A DNA stretch of 64,000 nt from Elephas maximus indicus (Eukaryota; Chordata; Mammalia; Proboscidea; Elephantidae), in the NCBI RefSeq assembly GCF_024166365.1, contig NC_064825.1, forward strand, positions 103,740,480-103,804,479, written 5' to 3'. The position numbers and the translations under genes were made by a program. This document shows, piece by piece, positions 1-9,200 of this stretch (positions are counted from its first letter, which is position 1; the number at the start of each line of letters is the position of its first letter). Under the pieces are notes generated by a model, which worked only from the letters and a program-made list of their open reading frames with translations, ran no database searches and had not been told where the DNA came from.

Positions 1-132
1 TGAGAGTTTAACCCCACGCAGTGGCTTCATGGGAGAGAGACCTGGATGCCTGCTTCTATAAATATTATAGCCTTGGTCCCATGGGATGAATATGCATCAA
101 ATAATAGACGAGATGGTATCTAACAACATGTT
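1..132 (+). mobile_element. AfroSINE, truncated
   Basis: Body (CAGTGGCTTCATGGGAG..., GCTTCTATAAATATTATAGCC) and tail (CTAACAACA) of the longer AfroSINE type; cut by the window edge. The paralogous copy is at 46222-46343. Confidence 0.75.
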
Positions 133-1021
133 AACGTAAGTTGGTTTTTTGAGGGGCTATTTTAGTTTAAACTTGTTCCTGCTGCATGAAAAAAGATCAC
201 TTCATATTGAACACCAGCTTATTTCCCCAAACAGATTGCACAAAACCATGCCTTGCACATAGTGGCTGCTTAATAATTACATGTTGAACGGATGAGCTTA
301 GGATCACTCAGTATAGGAATCTAAAGCAAGGATAAAAACAGCAGCTTCCTTAACCTCGAAAGTTGTCTGAAATATTGTTACTGTGACAAGGGGTATTGCT
401 GTCTCCATGGCCCACTCCTCTAATTGGGATGCCATGCCCCTGGGCTCTCATTAGCAAGCCTCAAGTTACTTTTACTAAAAATGAATGTGCTATGGTTTCC
501 AAAGCGGAGATGTTCAAGTCTGATGATGGTTATGGGTGGAGTGATACCACTTGATCCTCCCTTGAACCCTCGGTGTTTAAAAGTTACTGCACCCTTCAGT
601 TCTCCTGCCAGACTCCTTGACTTAGTTCACTTAGCTGAGGAGTGTGGAGCTCACTCAGGTCAGTTCCCGCATGGCTCAGTCCTTCTGGCACGCTATAGCT
701 AGACTAAACCTGAACTGACCAAGAACTCTTACAGAGAACAGTTGTCCTCATTTGCTTTGCTTGTTCCTGATCCCCTCTATGAAAGTCCTGCTGCACAGTA
801 TCAGGGTGTTTCTCAGGCTCCTGCCCTCATTGCACCAAGTGTGAGTTTTTAAGTGTGGGTTCATTTTTTTTTTTTTTTCCAAGAATCCCATGGTATCATT
901 GCAGTCATTTTCCTGCAAGCGTTTTTAGCTCAATCCTTAGCTGCTGAGAAAATGTCCTTTTTGGGTGGTCAGATGCTCTCACTTTCTTGTTGTATAGTGA
1001 CCAAGAAGACAGCTTTAAAAC
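133..1021. other. No gene; unique-looking duplicated DNA
   Basis: No gene or clear repeat seen. It aligns with 46344-47221. A T tract at ~866-883 stands where unit B has mixed TTTCTTTTTCTC. A 92-residue frame at 424-702 is broken in unit B, so it is not a gene. Confidence 0.6.
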
Positions 1022-1245
1022 CAGGTACACTAGGCTCCAGTTTTGGCTCTGCCTTTTACTGGTTGTGTGAACTTGGTCAAGTCACTCATTTGCTCTAATC
1101 CTCACTTTGCACACATAAAAAATGGAAACAGTCATAGGAGCTTCCTCATAGGGATGTTGATGGATGGATTGAGTGAGATATGCATTTCAAGTGCTCCACA
1201 CAGGGCCAGGCATACAGCATGTGCTCAATCATTGCAAGCTAGTGT
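1022..1245 (+). repeat. MIR SINE
   Basis: Typical MIR order: GGCTCTGCCTTTTACTGGTTGTGTGAC-like box, TTGGTCAAGTCACTCATTTG, and the ending GTGCTCAATCATTG. Shared with unit B at 47222-47447. Confidence 0.85.
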
Positions 1246-1839
1246 AATTATGTGACTCTGGTTAATATTCCTTATACTTGTGGAGAGGGTATCACAAAGC
1301 TCAGAGAGGGCATTCATATGTATTGAATTATTTAGAGTCTTTCCAGATGGATGTCCAGACTATGAGCTGGGAAGTGTGTGTGTAGAGCGGTGGGGTCAGG
1401 ATTTACAGAGCAGGCTGAGTTCCCCAGCCTTTTCCATGGGTTGTCTTGATCTGTGGTTCCTGACACAACTTTAGCTCTTTGGAAATTAGAACAATTCCAG
1501 GCTTGAAACCCTTTCCCCAAAGCCCAGTCATGTTGTTCTTTCAGGAAAATGAAATCTCTTGATATTCTTAAAAGAGTTTTTAAGTTTTAATGTTCTTTTT
1601 TAAGACAGAGAATGTATCTGTTAACCGGTGAGAGATCAAAGTCAGTTTAAAGCATGGAAAATGTGTAATGTGAACCCCACCACCCCATCAATTCTCAGAG
1701 AAAGTAGCAAATGGAATTATTAAAAATGTAAAGCCACACATTTGCTTTCTTGTTATTTTTAACTCAGCAAAAATTGATTATCATTACAGGTGAAATTATT
1801 TGTTTTGTGTATTTCTACTTACCCTGCTTATAATCATAG

Positions 1840-2012
1840 CACTGAGTCCAGCTCTCGTGTTTTATAGATGGGGCATAGAGCACCGAAGAGAGTTGGGGGG
1901 AGTCTTTTGAAAAGGTCACCCACCCACTAGTGATTGTACTGGGACTAAAACTGATGTCTTTTGGCTCCAGGATGAGTGCACTTTTCACAGCATCGTGGTA
2001 CCTTCTTTGGGA
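1840..2012 (-). repeat. MIR SINE fragment
   Basis: Reverse-complement MIR (GTTTTATAGATGGGG..., AAAAGGTCACCCACCCACTAG, GGGACTAAAACTGA). Unit B copy near 48060-48240. Confidence 0.6.
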
Positions 2013-2089
2013 AAATTCAAGTTCTATGTTAATTTCTGAAATTTTTAAGTAGTGAGAGAGTGAACGCGGGAGGAAGAGTGTATAAAAAG

Positions 2090-2320
2090 AGCATTGTTTT
2101 TTGAATCGGATAGATTTGGTTTTCATTCCCATTATGGCATTTACTATCAGTTATCTTGAGGAAGTCACTTAAATGTTAAACTAATTGGGCTTGTTTTTTT
2201 TTTTATCTGTACAGTGAGGACCTTAATAATTACCTTAAAGTGTTGTCACGAGTTTGAACTCGGATATTGTATGAAGCTCATGAACAGTGCCTGATCCACA
2301 GTAGGGACTTCACAAGGGTG
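2090..2320 (+). repeat. MIR SINE
   Basis: MIR (GAGGAAGTCACTTAAATG, ATCTGTACAGTGAGGA, CAGTGCCTGATCCACAGTAG). A pure T run replaces the usual TTTCCTC segment here but not in unit B (48325-48550). Confidence 0.8.
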
Positions 2321-2639
2321 GTAGTACCATGAGTTACAAGAAATGGTACATCTTTTTTGTGCTACCTTCGGTCTCGGTCAGGTCCTCACAGACTGTGGTC
2401 TAGAGTGTGTTTTTGGCTTAAGAATGGAGGGAAGAATTTGGAGAGTACAGGGACAGAAATGAGTCCTTGGAGGAGAGGTTAAAGGTGTTTGAAGGCATTT
2501 AGAGTGGAGAAGAGTGGTCTGGGTTGGGCATTAATGATTGCCTTTGTTTTGTCAGTGTCTTCTCTAATTCTTGAAAGAGAGATGGTCGTCAACCTGCACT
2601 GAGCCTCTATCTGACCCTAAAAAAAGTTCAGGCCCCTCA

Positions 2640-2960
2640 TTTCACCCTTCCCACTTTAAGGAATCAATCATAGGGACAATAGTCCAGAGAGTCACAGAGC
2701 AGGGTCATTTGATATAGTAAAAACTGGGAATAACTTAAAAGCCCATAAATAGAGAAATGGTCGAATAAATTTTGGCACTTTTTAAATAATGCAATTATTA
2801 AAAATGCTTTTGCAGAATGTTACTTTGGGGAAATGCTTAAAGTGAAGGGGAAAACCTGGATGTAAATGTGTGTATACCCTTTCTTCAAAATTCTTAGAAA
2901 GATTTGCATAATGTGAAGAAAATTACAAAAGGAAATTCACCATATGGTTAGTGATTTCTA
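2640..2960 (+). repeat. Old L1 3'-region fragment
   Basis: Contains the ancient-L1 phrases ACTGGGAATAACTTAAAAGC and AATGGTCGAATAAATTTTGG. Between 2330 and 2640, and between 3130 and 3505, I see nothing recognisable. Unit B copy ~48895-49150 lacks a short internal piece. Confidence 0.65.
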
Positions 2961-3009
2961 TTTCCTCATTATATTTTTTCTCTACTTCCCAAAATATCTC
3001 TAATGAGCT

Positions 3010-3130
3010 TGTATGAACTGGAAAAATCAGTCTCTGAGCTTCATTTTCCTTATCTGTAAAATGAGAATAAGAATAGCAAATATGTAATAGGATTGCTTTG
3101 AGAAATAAAGTAAATCATGCATTATTTAAA
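3010..3130 (+). repeat. MIR SINE fragment
   Basis: MIR central part (GAGCTTCATTTTCCTTATCTG, TAAAATGAGAATAAGAATAG). Unit B copy ~49215-49330. Confidence 0.75.
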
Positions 3131-3509
3131 ATTTTACAATAATAAAAGTAAAATAAAAATTATTATGGTTTTCTTTCCTGAAAGAACCTGGGTCAGAGCA
3201 AGGTAGACTATTGAACAGAAGGGAAGGGAAAATAAATCTTTGCTTGAACCATTTAAGTATGTTGTTCCTTTTTTATCCTTTAGGACTTTGTTTGAGAACA
3301 GGTGCTGGGACCACCCTGCTCATTGAGTTCTATGATTCTTTGTACCTGGAGTTTAATAAGAATGTTTTGAGATAAACAGAGATGATAAAGAACTCTGGAA
3401 ATAAATCCAATGGCATTATCCTTGTAAATCAGTTTCCCACTTGAGTCTGACATGTAACCATTGAGATCTACTGAGATCTAATAATAACTGATACTGAGCA
3501 CCTACTACC

Positions 3510-3702
3510 AGTTGCCATCAAGTTGATCCCCACTCATGGCAACATCATGTGTGTCAGTGTTGAACTGCCAGAGTTTTCAGTGGCTGATTTATTGGAAATA
3601 GATTGCCAGGCCTTTCTTCCAAGGAAGACTGGATGGACTTGAACCTTTAACCTTCTGGGTAGCAGGCAAGCTAGTTAACCATCTGCAGCACCCACAGACT
3701 CC
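3510..3702 (-). mobile_element. AfroSINE (long-body subtype)
   Basis: Starts GTTGCCATCAAGTTGAT and contains the subtype segment GGAAATAGATTGCCAGGCC; ends at the reversed tRNA-like head (CACCCACAGACTCC). Present in unit B at 49733-49917, so older than the duplication. Confidence 0.88.
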
Positions 3703-3925
3703 CAAGCACCTCTGAAGTGCTGAGAATTATGCTACATACTTTTATATGCATTATCGCATAGGAGCCACACAACAGACACCCTATGTGGTATTTCAATTAC
3801 TATCTCCGTTTTACATATGCAGAAACTGAGTTTCTGAGAGGTCAAGTAACTCCTACTCAGTATTACTCAGTTAGGGAGTGACAGAGAGGAGAGAAGTCCC
3901 ACAATCTGTTTCCAGAGCCTTGGGT
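3703..3925 (-). repeat. MIR-type fragment
   Basis: Reverse MIR: CAGAAACTGAGTTTCTGAGAG, GGTCAAGTAACTCC, GGGAGTGACAGAG. Unit B copy 49918-50140. Confidence 0.7.
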
Positions 3926-4170
3926 CTTGCTGACTATGAAGCTATCTCTCAGTGCAGTTTGCAGAGGACACACTGTATACTGGTAGTGTAATCCCATGAA
4001 GGCATTTGTCTCTCCACCACAATGCCCTTATTGGGTCTCTCTGGAGAGCTACAATGGGTGAGATAAAAACAACGTGCATGTTTTGCATTTTAAATAACAA
4101 CGAGATGTGGTAGAATTTCTTTTTCATGAAATAATGGGTAGGTCATTTCCCTGCTACCAAAGTCTTTTTA

Positions 4171-4258
4171 TAATATAATCATTATAATATATAATATAAT
4201 ATATATAATGATTTTTTTATGGTATAATATAATATGATAATTATAAATATAATAATTT
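4171..4258. repeat. AT-rich simple repeat
   Basis: Degenerate (TAATA)n/(TATAA)n tract, about 60 bp longer than at the same place in unit B (50388-50415), so it has expanded or contracted since duplication. Confidence 0.8.
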
Positions 4259-4419
4259 TGTATTCCCCAAAGCCTTTGGGGAAGACTTTGGGGAATGCGA
4301 AATGATAATCTAATTTTTGGTTATAGCATTTCTCCTTCAATGGCAGGGATTGGCTGGCTATTTCCAGAGCTATCTCTCTTCTCTATCCCTGTATCTCTCT
4401 GGTCAAAACATTAAGAATT

Positions 4420-4455
4420 AAAAAAAAAAAAAAAAATTTTTTTTTTTTTTTTTTT
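4420..4455. repeat. A(17)T(19) tract
   Basis: Pure A run followed directly by a pure T run between AAGAATT and ATTCAGCTGG. Unit B has ~20 bp of mixed sequence here (around 50573-50600). Confidence 0.9.
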
Positions 4456-4770
4456 ATTCAGCTGGAAAATACATATATTTTCAGTTGGGTGTCTCTGGGA
4501 GAGGAAGGTGCTTAATAAGCATGGGAAGAAGAGATGACAATTAATTTCTCATTCTTGCCTCTGTCATTCCCATTGCTTATTGTTCTAACTTTCAGCTGCA
4601 CCTTAATTTGGTTCCCCTGAGTAAACCCTTTGAGACAACCTCAGTGAGTCTGTGCTCTAGGCATTCCGATTCTTCCCCTCAGCCTTTTGTAAACCATTTC
4701 CAGGACCTTAACTGTCCTGGAGATCCAGAACCAGAGCTTATTACAGTTCTTATAAATATGCTGAAAGCAA

Positions 4771-4970
4771 AAAAGCAAACCTGTTGTTGTTGAGTTGATT
4801 CTGAGTCATGGCCACCTTGTGTGTGACAGAGTAGAACTGCTCCATAGGCTTTTCTCAGCCTTAAGTTTTATGGAAGCAGACTTCCACGTCTTTCTTCTGC
4901 TGTGCTGCTGTGTGGGTTCAAACCACCAACCTTTAGGTTAGTAGTCAAGCACAAACTGTTTTCACCACCC
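4771..4970 (-). mobile_element. AfroSINE
   Basis: CTGTTGTTGTTGAGTTGATTC start, TTTATGGAAGCAGACTTCCAC body, head at the right end. Unit B copy 50921-51120. A second SINE begins right after it, cut at ~5002 by the unit A deletion. Confidence 0.88.
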
Positions 4971-5104
4971 AAGCAAAAACAAACCCATTGCCGTAGAGTC
5001 CATTCACTTATTCATTTTTCACCATGCTTTTTTTCATTACTTTCTTGGGTTGTTTTTGATCTACTTGTGTTCTGACACTACATGTTCCAAGATAAACACT
5101 TGCA

Positions 5105-6800
5105 TTGTTGTTGTTGTTAGGTGCCATTGATTCTGTTCCAACTCCATGTACAATAGAATAAAACACTGCCTGGTCCTGTGCCATCCTCACAATCTTTGTT
5201 TTGCTTGAGCCCATTATTGCAGCCACTCTGTCAATCTATCTTGTTGAGAGTCTTCTTCTTTTTCATTGGCCCTCTACTTTACCAAGCATGATGTCCTTCT
5301 CCAAGGACTGGTCTCTCCTGATAACATGTCCAAAGCATGTGTGATGAAGTCTCGCCATCCTTGCTTCTAAGGTACAGTCTGGTTGTACTTCTTCCAAGAT
5401 TTGTTTTTTCTCTGGCAGTCCATGTTGTGTTCAATATTCTTCACCAACACAATAATTCAAAGGCATTAATTCTCCTTTGATCTTCCTTACTCATTGTCCA
5501 GCTTTCGCAGGCATATGAGGTGATTGAAAACACCACGGCTTTGATCAGTAGTACATTAATCATTAAAGTGATATATATTTGCTTTTTAACACTTTAAAGA
5601 GGTCTTTTGCAGCAGATTTACTTAATGCAATGCGTCATTTGATTTCTTGACTGTTGCTTCCACGGGCATTGATTTTAGATCAAGTAAAATGAAATCCTTG
5701 ACAATTCCAGTCTTTTCTCCGTTTATCATTAGGTTGCTTATTGGTCCAGTTGTGAGGATTTTTGTTTTTTCTTTATGCTGAGACATAATCCATACTGAAG
5801 GCTTTGGTCTTTGATCTTCGTCAGTAAGTGCTTCAAGCCCTCTTCACTTTCAGCAAGCAAGGTTGTGTCATCTGGACATTGCAGGTTGTTAATGAGACTT
5901 CCTCCAATCCTGATGCCACTTTCTTCTTCATAGTGTTCAGCTTCTTGGATTATCTGCTCAGAATACAGATTGATTAAGTACAGTGAAAAGACACAACACT
6001 GACACATTCCTTTCTTGACTTTAAACCACTCAGTATTCTCTTATTCTGCGCAAATGACCCCACTTCTTGATCTATGTGCAGGTTCTTCATGAGCACAGTT
6101 AAGTGTTCTGGAATTCCCATTCTTCACAATGTTATCCATAATTTGTTATGATCCACACAGTGGAATGCCTTTGCATGGTCAATAAAACACAGATAAATAT
6201 CTTTCTGGTATTTTCTGCTTTCAGCCAAGATCTGTCTGACATCAGCAATGATATCCCTTGTTCCACGTCCTCTTCTGAATTGGGCTTGAATATCTTGACA
6301 GTTCCGTGTTGATGTACTGTAGTAATGACTTCTGAAAGATCTTCAGCCAAATTTTACTTGTGTGTGGTGTTAATGATATTGTCTGATGATTTCTGCATTC
6401 AGTTGGATCACCTTTCTTTGGAATAGTCACAAATATTGATCTCTTCCAGTCACTTGGCTAGGTAGCTGTCTTCCAAATTTCTTAGCATAGTTGAGTGAGC
6501 TCCTCCAGCCCAGCATCCATTTGTTGAAACATCTCACTTGTTATTCTGTCAATTCCTAGAGCCTTGTTTTTGCCAATGCCTTCAGTGCAGCTTATACTTC
6601 TTCCTTCAGCACCATTGGTTCTTGATCATATGGTACCTCCTGAAATGGTTGAATATCAACCATTGCTTTTTGATACAGTGACTTTGTGTATTCTTTCCAT
6701 CTTGTTTTGATGTTTCCTGTGTCTTTTAATTTTTCCCTGTAGAGTCCTTCTATAATACAACTTGAAGCTTGCATTTTTTCTTCAGTTCTTTCAGCTCAAG
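5105..6800 (-). mobile_element. Old 5'-truncated RTE LINE (unit A)
   Basis: Minus-strand RTE starting with the (GTT)n tail and TAGGTGCCATTGA, and running through degraded reverse transcriptase (QAQFRRGRGTRDIIA region near 6240-6290; the catalytic YADD reads CPDD near 5870) to a truncation near 6800 inside the coding region, at the FLKLKELK-like segment. The same element with the same ends is at 54661-56240, so it predates the segmental duplication. Confidence 0.88.
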
Positions 6801-7740
6801 GGAGTTAGCCAATAGATATCTAGGGGAAGAATGTTCCAGGTGGAAGGAACAACCAGTGCAACAATCACAAGGTGGCAGCATGTCTTGTGGGTTTGAAGAT
6901 CATAAAGGAAGCCAGCACACTAGGAAATGAAGGAACCTGGGGGAGAATGGGAGGAGATGAAGTCAGAGAGACAATGGGGACCTGATCATGTAGGGTCTTA
7001 TAGGTCATGGTAAAGATATTGGCTTTCACTCTGATATAATGAGAAGCAACTGTAGGGCTTAGAGGGAGCACTCTTGCTACTTTCAGGACAATAGACTTAG
7101 GGTGTGATATGTATTATTGAACAATTATGGAGACCAGTTAGGAAGCAAGTAAAAGACGATTGTGGTTCCTGTAGAGGTGGCGAGAAGTAGATTCTGGTTA
7201 CATGGTGAATGTAAAGACAAAAGGATTTCTTAATGGATAAGGTATATTAGATTTGAGAGAAAGAAGAATGTAGGATGACTCCAACGTTTTTAGGCTGAGA
7301 AAATAGGAGATCATAATTTCCATCAATGGAGATAGAAGGCTTGCAAAAAGATATATTTTTTTCTGAGGAAAGAGGAGAAGTTGAGTTTTGGACATGTTGA
7401 GGTAGACAGAGCAGGTATTCATTCATTCCTTTTTTCCACAAACATTTCCTGAATGTATACTATGTTAGAAATACGGAACTAGTCAATACTATACAACCGA
7501 AGTCAGGAGCCTTACCTTCAAGCAACTCCCAGCCTAGTGGAGAGAATAGAAATGTACATAAATAATTACAGAACAATGTCATAAGCATCATGATGACACT
7601 GTGTGCCAGATGCAATGGAAACACAGAAGCTACAGACATGCTGAGAAACTGAGGTCCTGAAATGTTATTTGATTGATCTAAGTTCAGTTAGTATATAGAA
7701 CAGCTGGGATCTGAGTACTGTTCCTCTGACTCCCTAGACT
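6801..7740 (-). repeat. L2-type LINE fragments
   Basis: Two stretches in reverse orientation. 6801-7410 has GAATGTTCCAGGTGGAAGGAAC, GGTCTTATAGGTCATGGTAAAG and AGGATGACTCCAACGTTTTTAG. 7411-7740 restarts with ATTCATTCATTC and CTCCCAGCCTAGTGGAGAG. The phrases fit L2 read backwards. Unit B copy 56241-57170. Confidence 0.6.
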
Positions 7741-7759
7741 TGGAAACTTTCTTATATCA

Positions 7760-7779
7760 TGCAATTTGTGTCCTTGCAG
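7760..7779 (+). promoter_or_regulatory. Splice acceptor before OR4S1-like copy A
   Basis: A pyrimidine-rich stretch ending TTGCAG lies 37 nt upstream of the start codon, where OR genes normally join a non-coding leader exon to the coding exon. The site and the 37-nt spacing are conserved in the duplicate gene (acceptor at 57205). The leader exon and promoter were not identified. Confidence 0.6.
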
Positions 7780-7816
7780 AGTCAATCACTTCCTTGGTGC
7801 TTGAGGCAGAGGTTCC

Positions 7817-8743
7817 ATGGGCACCAAGAACAACGTGACTGAGTTTGTTTTACTTGGCCTTTTCCAGAGCAGGGAGATGCAGCATGCCTGCTTCATCATC
7901 TTCTCCCTCTTTCATGTGCTCACCATCCTGGGGAACCTTCTGGTCATTGTAACCATCAATGCCAGCAAGACCCTGAATGCTCCCATGTATTTCTTCCTCA
8001 GCCACCTGTCTTTTGTTGACATGTGCTACCCATCTGCTACTATACCCAAGATGATTGCAGGCACTTTCATTGAGCACAAGACCATCTCCTTCAATGGCTG
8101 CATGACCCAGCTCTTTTCTGCCCACTTCTTTGGTTGCACTGAGATCTTCCTTCTCATAGCCATGGCCTATGACCGCTATGTGGCCATCTGTAGGCCCCTA
8201 CGCTACGCAATCATCATGAATTGGCAGAAGTGTAGTCTATTGGTGGGATCCTCTTGGGGGGTTAGTTTCTTGCATTCCATCCTGCAGACCCTCCTCACCG
8301 TCCAGCTGCCCTTTTGTGGGCCCAATGAAATTGACCACTTCCTCTGTGATGTTAATCCCCTGCTGAAGCTTGCCTGTGCAGACACTTATATGGTGGGGCT
8401 CATTGTGGTGGCCAACAGTGGCATGATCTCTTTAGTCAGCTTCCTCATTCTCATCATTTCCTATGTGGTCATCTTACTGAACTTGAGAAGCCGGTCATCC
8501 AAGAGCAGACACAAGGCTCTGTCTACATGTGGCTCACACATCATCACTGTCCTTTTGGTTCTTGTGCCCCCCATGATCGTGTACATTCGTCCTTCCACCA
8601 CTCTGGCTGCTGACAAATTTATCATCCTTTTCAACATTGCAATACCACCCATGTTGAACCCCGTTATTTACACGCTGAGAAATAATGACGTAAAAAATGC
8701 CATGAGGAAACTGTTTAGGGTCAAACAGCACTCAGGGAAGTAG
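7817..8743 (+). CDS. OR4S1: Olfactory receptor, OR4S1-like (copy A), intact
   Basis: Class A GPCR of olfactory sensory neurons; family members bind odorants and couple to G-olf and adenylyl cyclase in ciliary membrane. The single 308-residue reading frame has no break. Visible marks: N-glycosylation site NVT at residues 6-8, TM2 motif [10 protein letters not shown] at 56-65, TM3 cysteine C95, the TM3/loop motif [10 protein letters not shown] at 116-125, extracellular-loop cysteines C167, C177 and C187, TM6 motif KALSTCGSH at 233-241, and [12 protein letters not shown] in TM7 at 278-289. The N-terminus [12 protein letters not shown] closely resembles human OR4S1 as I recall it. The ATG fits the usual OR N-terminal length and follows a conserved acceptor. 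It differs from copy B at 25 of 308 residues, none between 181 and 282. The ligand is unknown. Confidence 0.93.
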   Translation: MGTKNNVTEFVLLGLFQSREMQHACFIIFSLFHVLTILGNLLVIVTINASKTLNAPMYFFLSHLSFVDMCYPSATIPKMIAGTFIEHKTISFNGCMTQLFSAHFFGCTEIFLLIAMAYDRYVAICRPLRYAIIMNWQKCSLLVGSSWGVSFLHSILQTLLTVQLPFCGPNEIDHFLCDVNPLLKLACADTYMVGLIVVANSGMISLVSFLILIISYVVILLNLRSRSSKSRHKALSTCGSHIITVLLVLVPPMIVYIRPSTTLAADKFIILFNIAIPPMLNPVIYTLRNNDVKNAMRKLFRVKQHSGK

Positions 8744-8894
8744 TGAGAGTCCAGGGAATCTCCATCCATCCTGGAAATTATAAGACTTCCCATTCTGTTG
8801 CATCTAATATAGGCTTCATATCTCCAGTTTTATGCATGCAATGAAAATTGTCCTTCTAACTCTTTTCATAGTAAAAACAGTCCCACTTATTCAT

Positions 8895-9010
8895 CCAGTT
8901 CTTCAGTCATCAAATATTTATTGAGTGGCAATGAGTGAGGCACTAGGGATACAAGTAGAAGTAAGATGTAATCCCTGGCCTCTAGAAATTTACAGTCCAA
9001 GAGGCTCTTA
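8895..9010 (-). repeat. L2 3'-end fragment
   Basis: Reverse L2 end: ATCAAATATTTATTGAGTGG, CACTAGGGATACAAG, AATTTACAGTCCAAGAGGC. The following 9040-9170 is weakly MIR-like. Confidence 0.65.
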
Positions 9011-9200
9011 GTGTGATACTGAAGGGCTTTCACATGTTCACTCAGGAAAACCTGTGAAATAATGTGAATAAGGGAATCTTTTGGAAGTCCAGGTATCTCA
9101 TCTATACAATGGACAATACTACTAGATTAAATGAGATAATGCCTTGCAATGATTAAAACAATGCTTGGTGAAATTCTTTTGTCTTCTTCATTATGATTTT

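Larger units (their letters stand above)
1..8850. other. Segmental duplication, left copy (unit A)
   Basis: This stretch aligns end to end with 46222-58275, including the same MIR, L2, L1, AfroSINE and RTE fragments in the same order, and finishes about 110 bp after the OR4S1-like stop codon. Sampled non-coding blocks differ by roughly 5-10%. It runs off the left edge of the window, so its true start is unknown. Relative to the right copy it lacks the material corresponding to about 51155-54555; the break falls inside an AfroSINE near 5000. Confidence 0.93.

Noticed and set aside
424-702. 92-codon frame in unit A
   Set aside because: Interrupted by a stop in the duplicate copy near 46718, with no motif or codon conservation.
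1280-1474. 64-codon frame conserved in both units (also 47489-47683)
   Set aside because: About ten residues differ although the DNA is ~95% identical, so changes fall on coding positions freely. It also overlaps an opposite-strand frame; no sign of selection.
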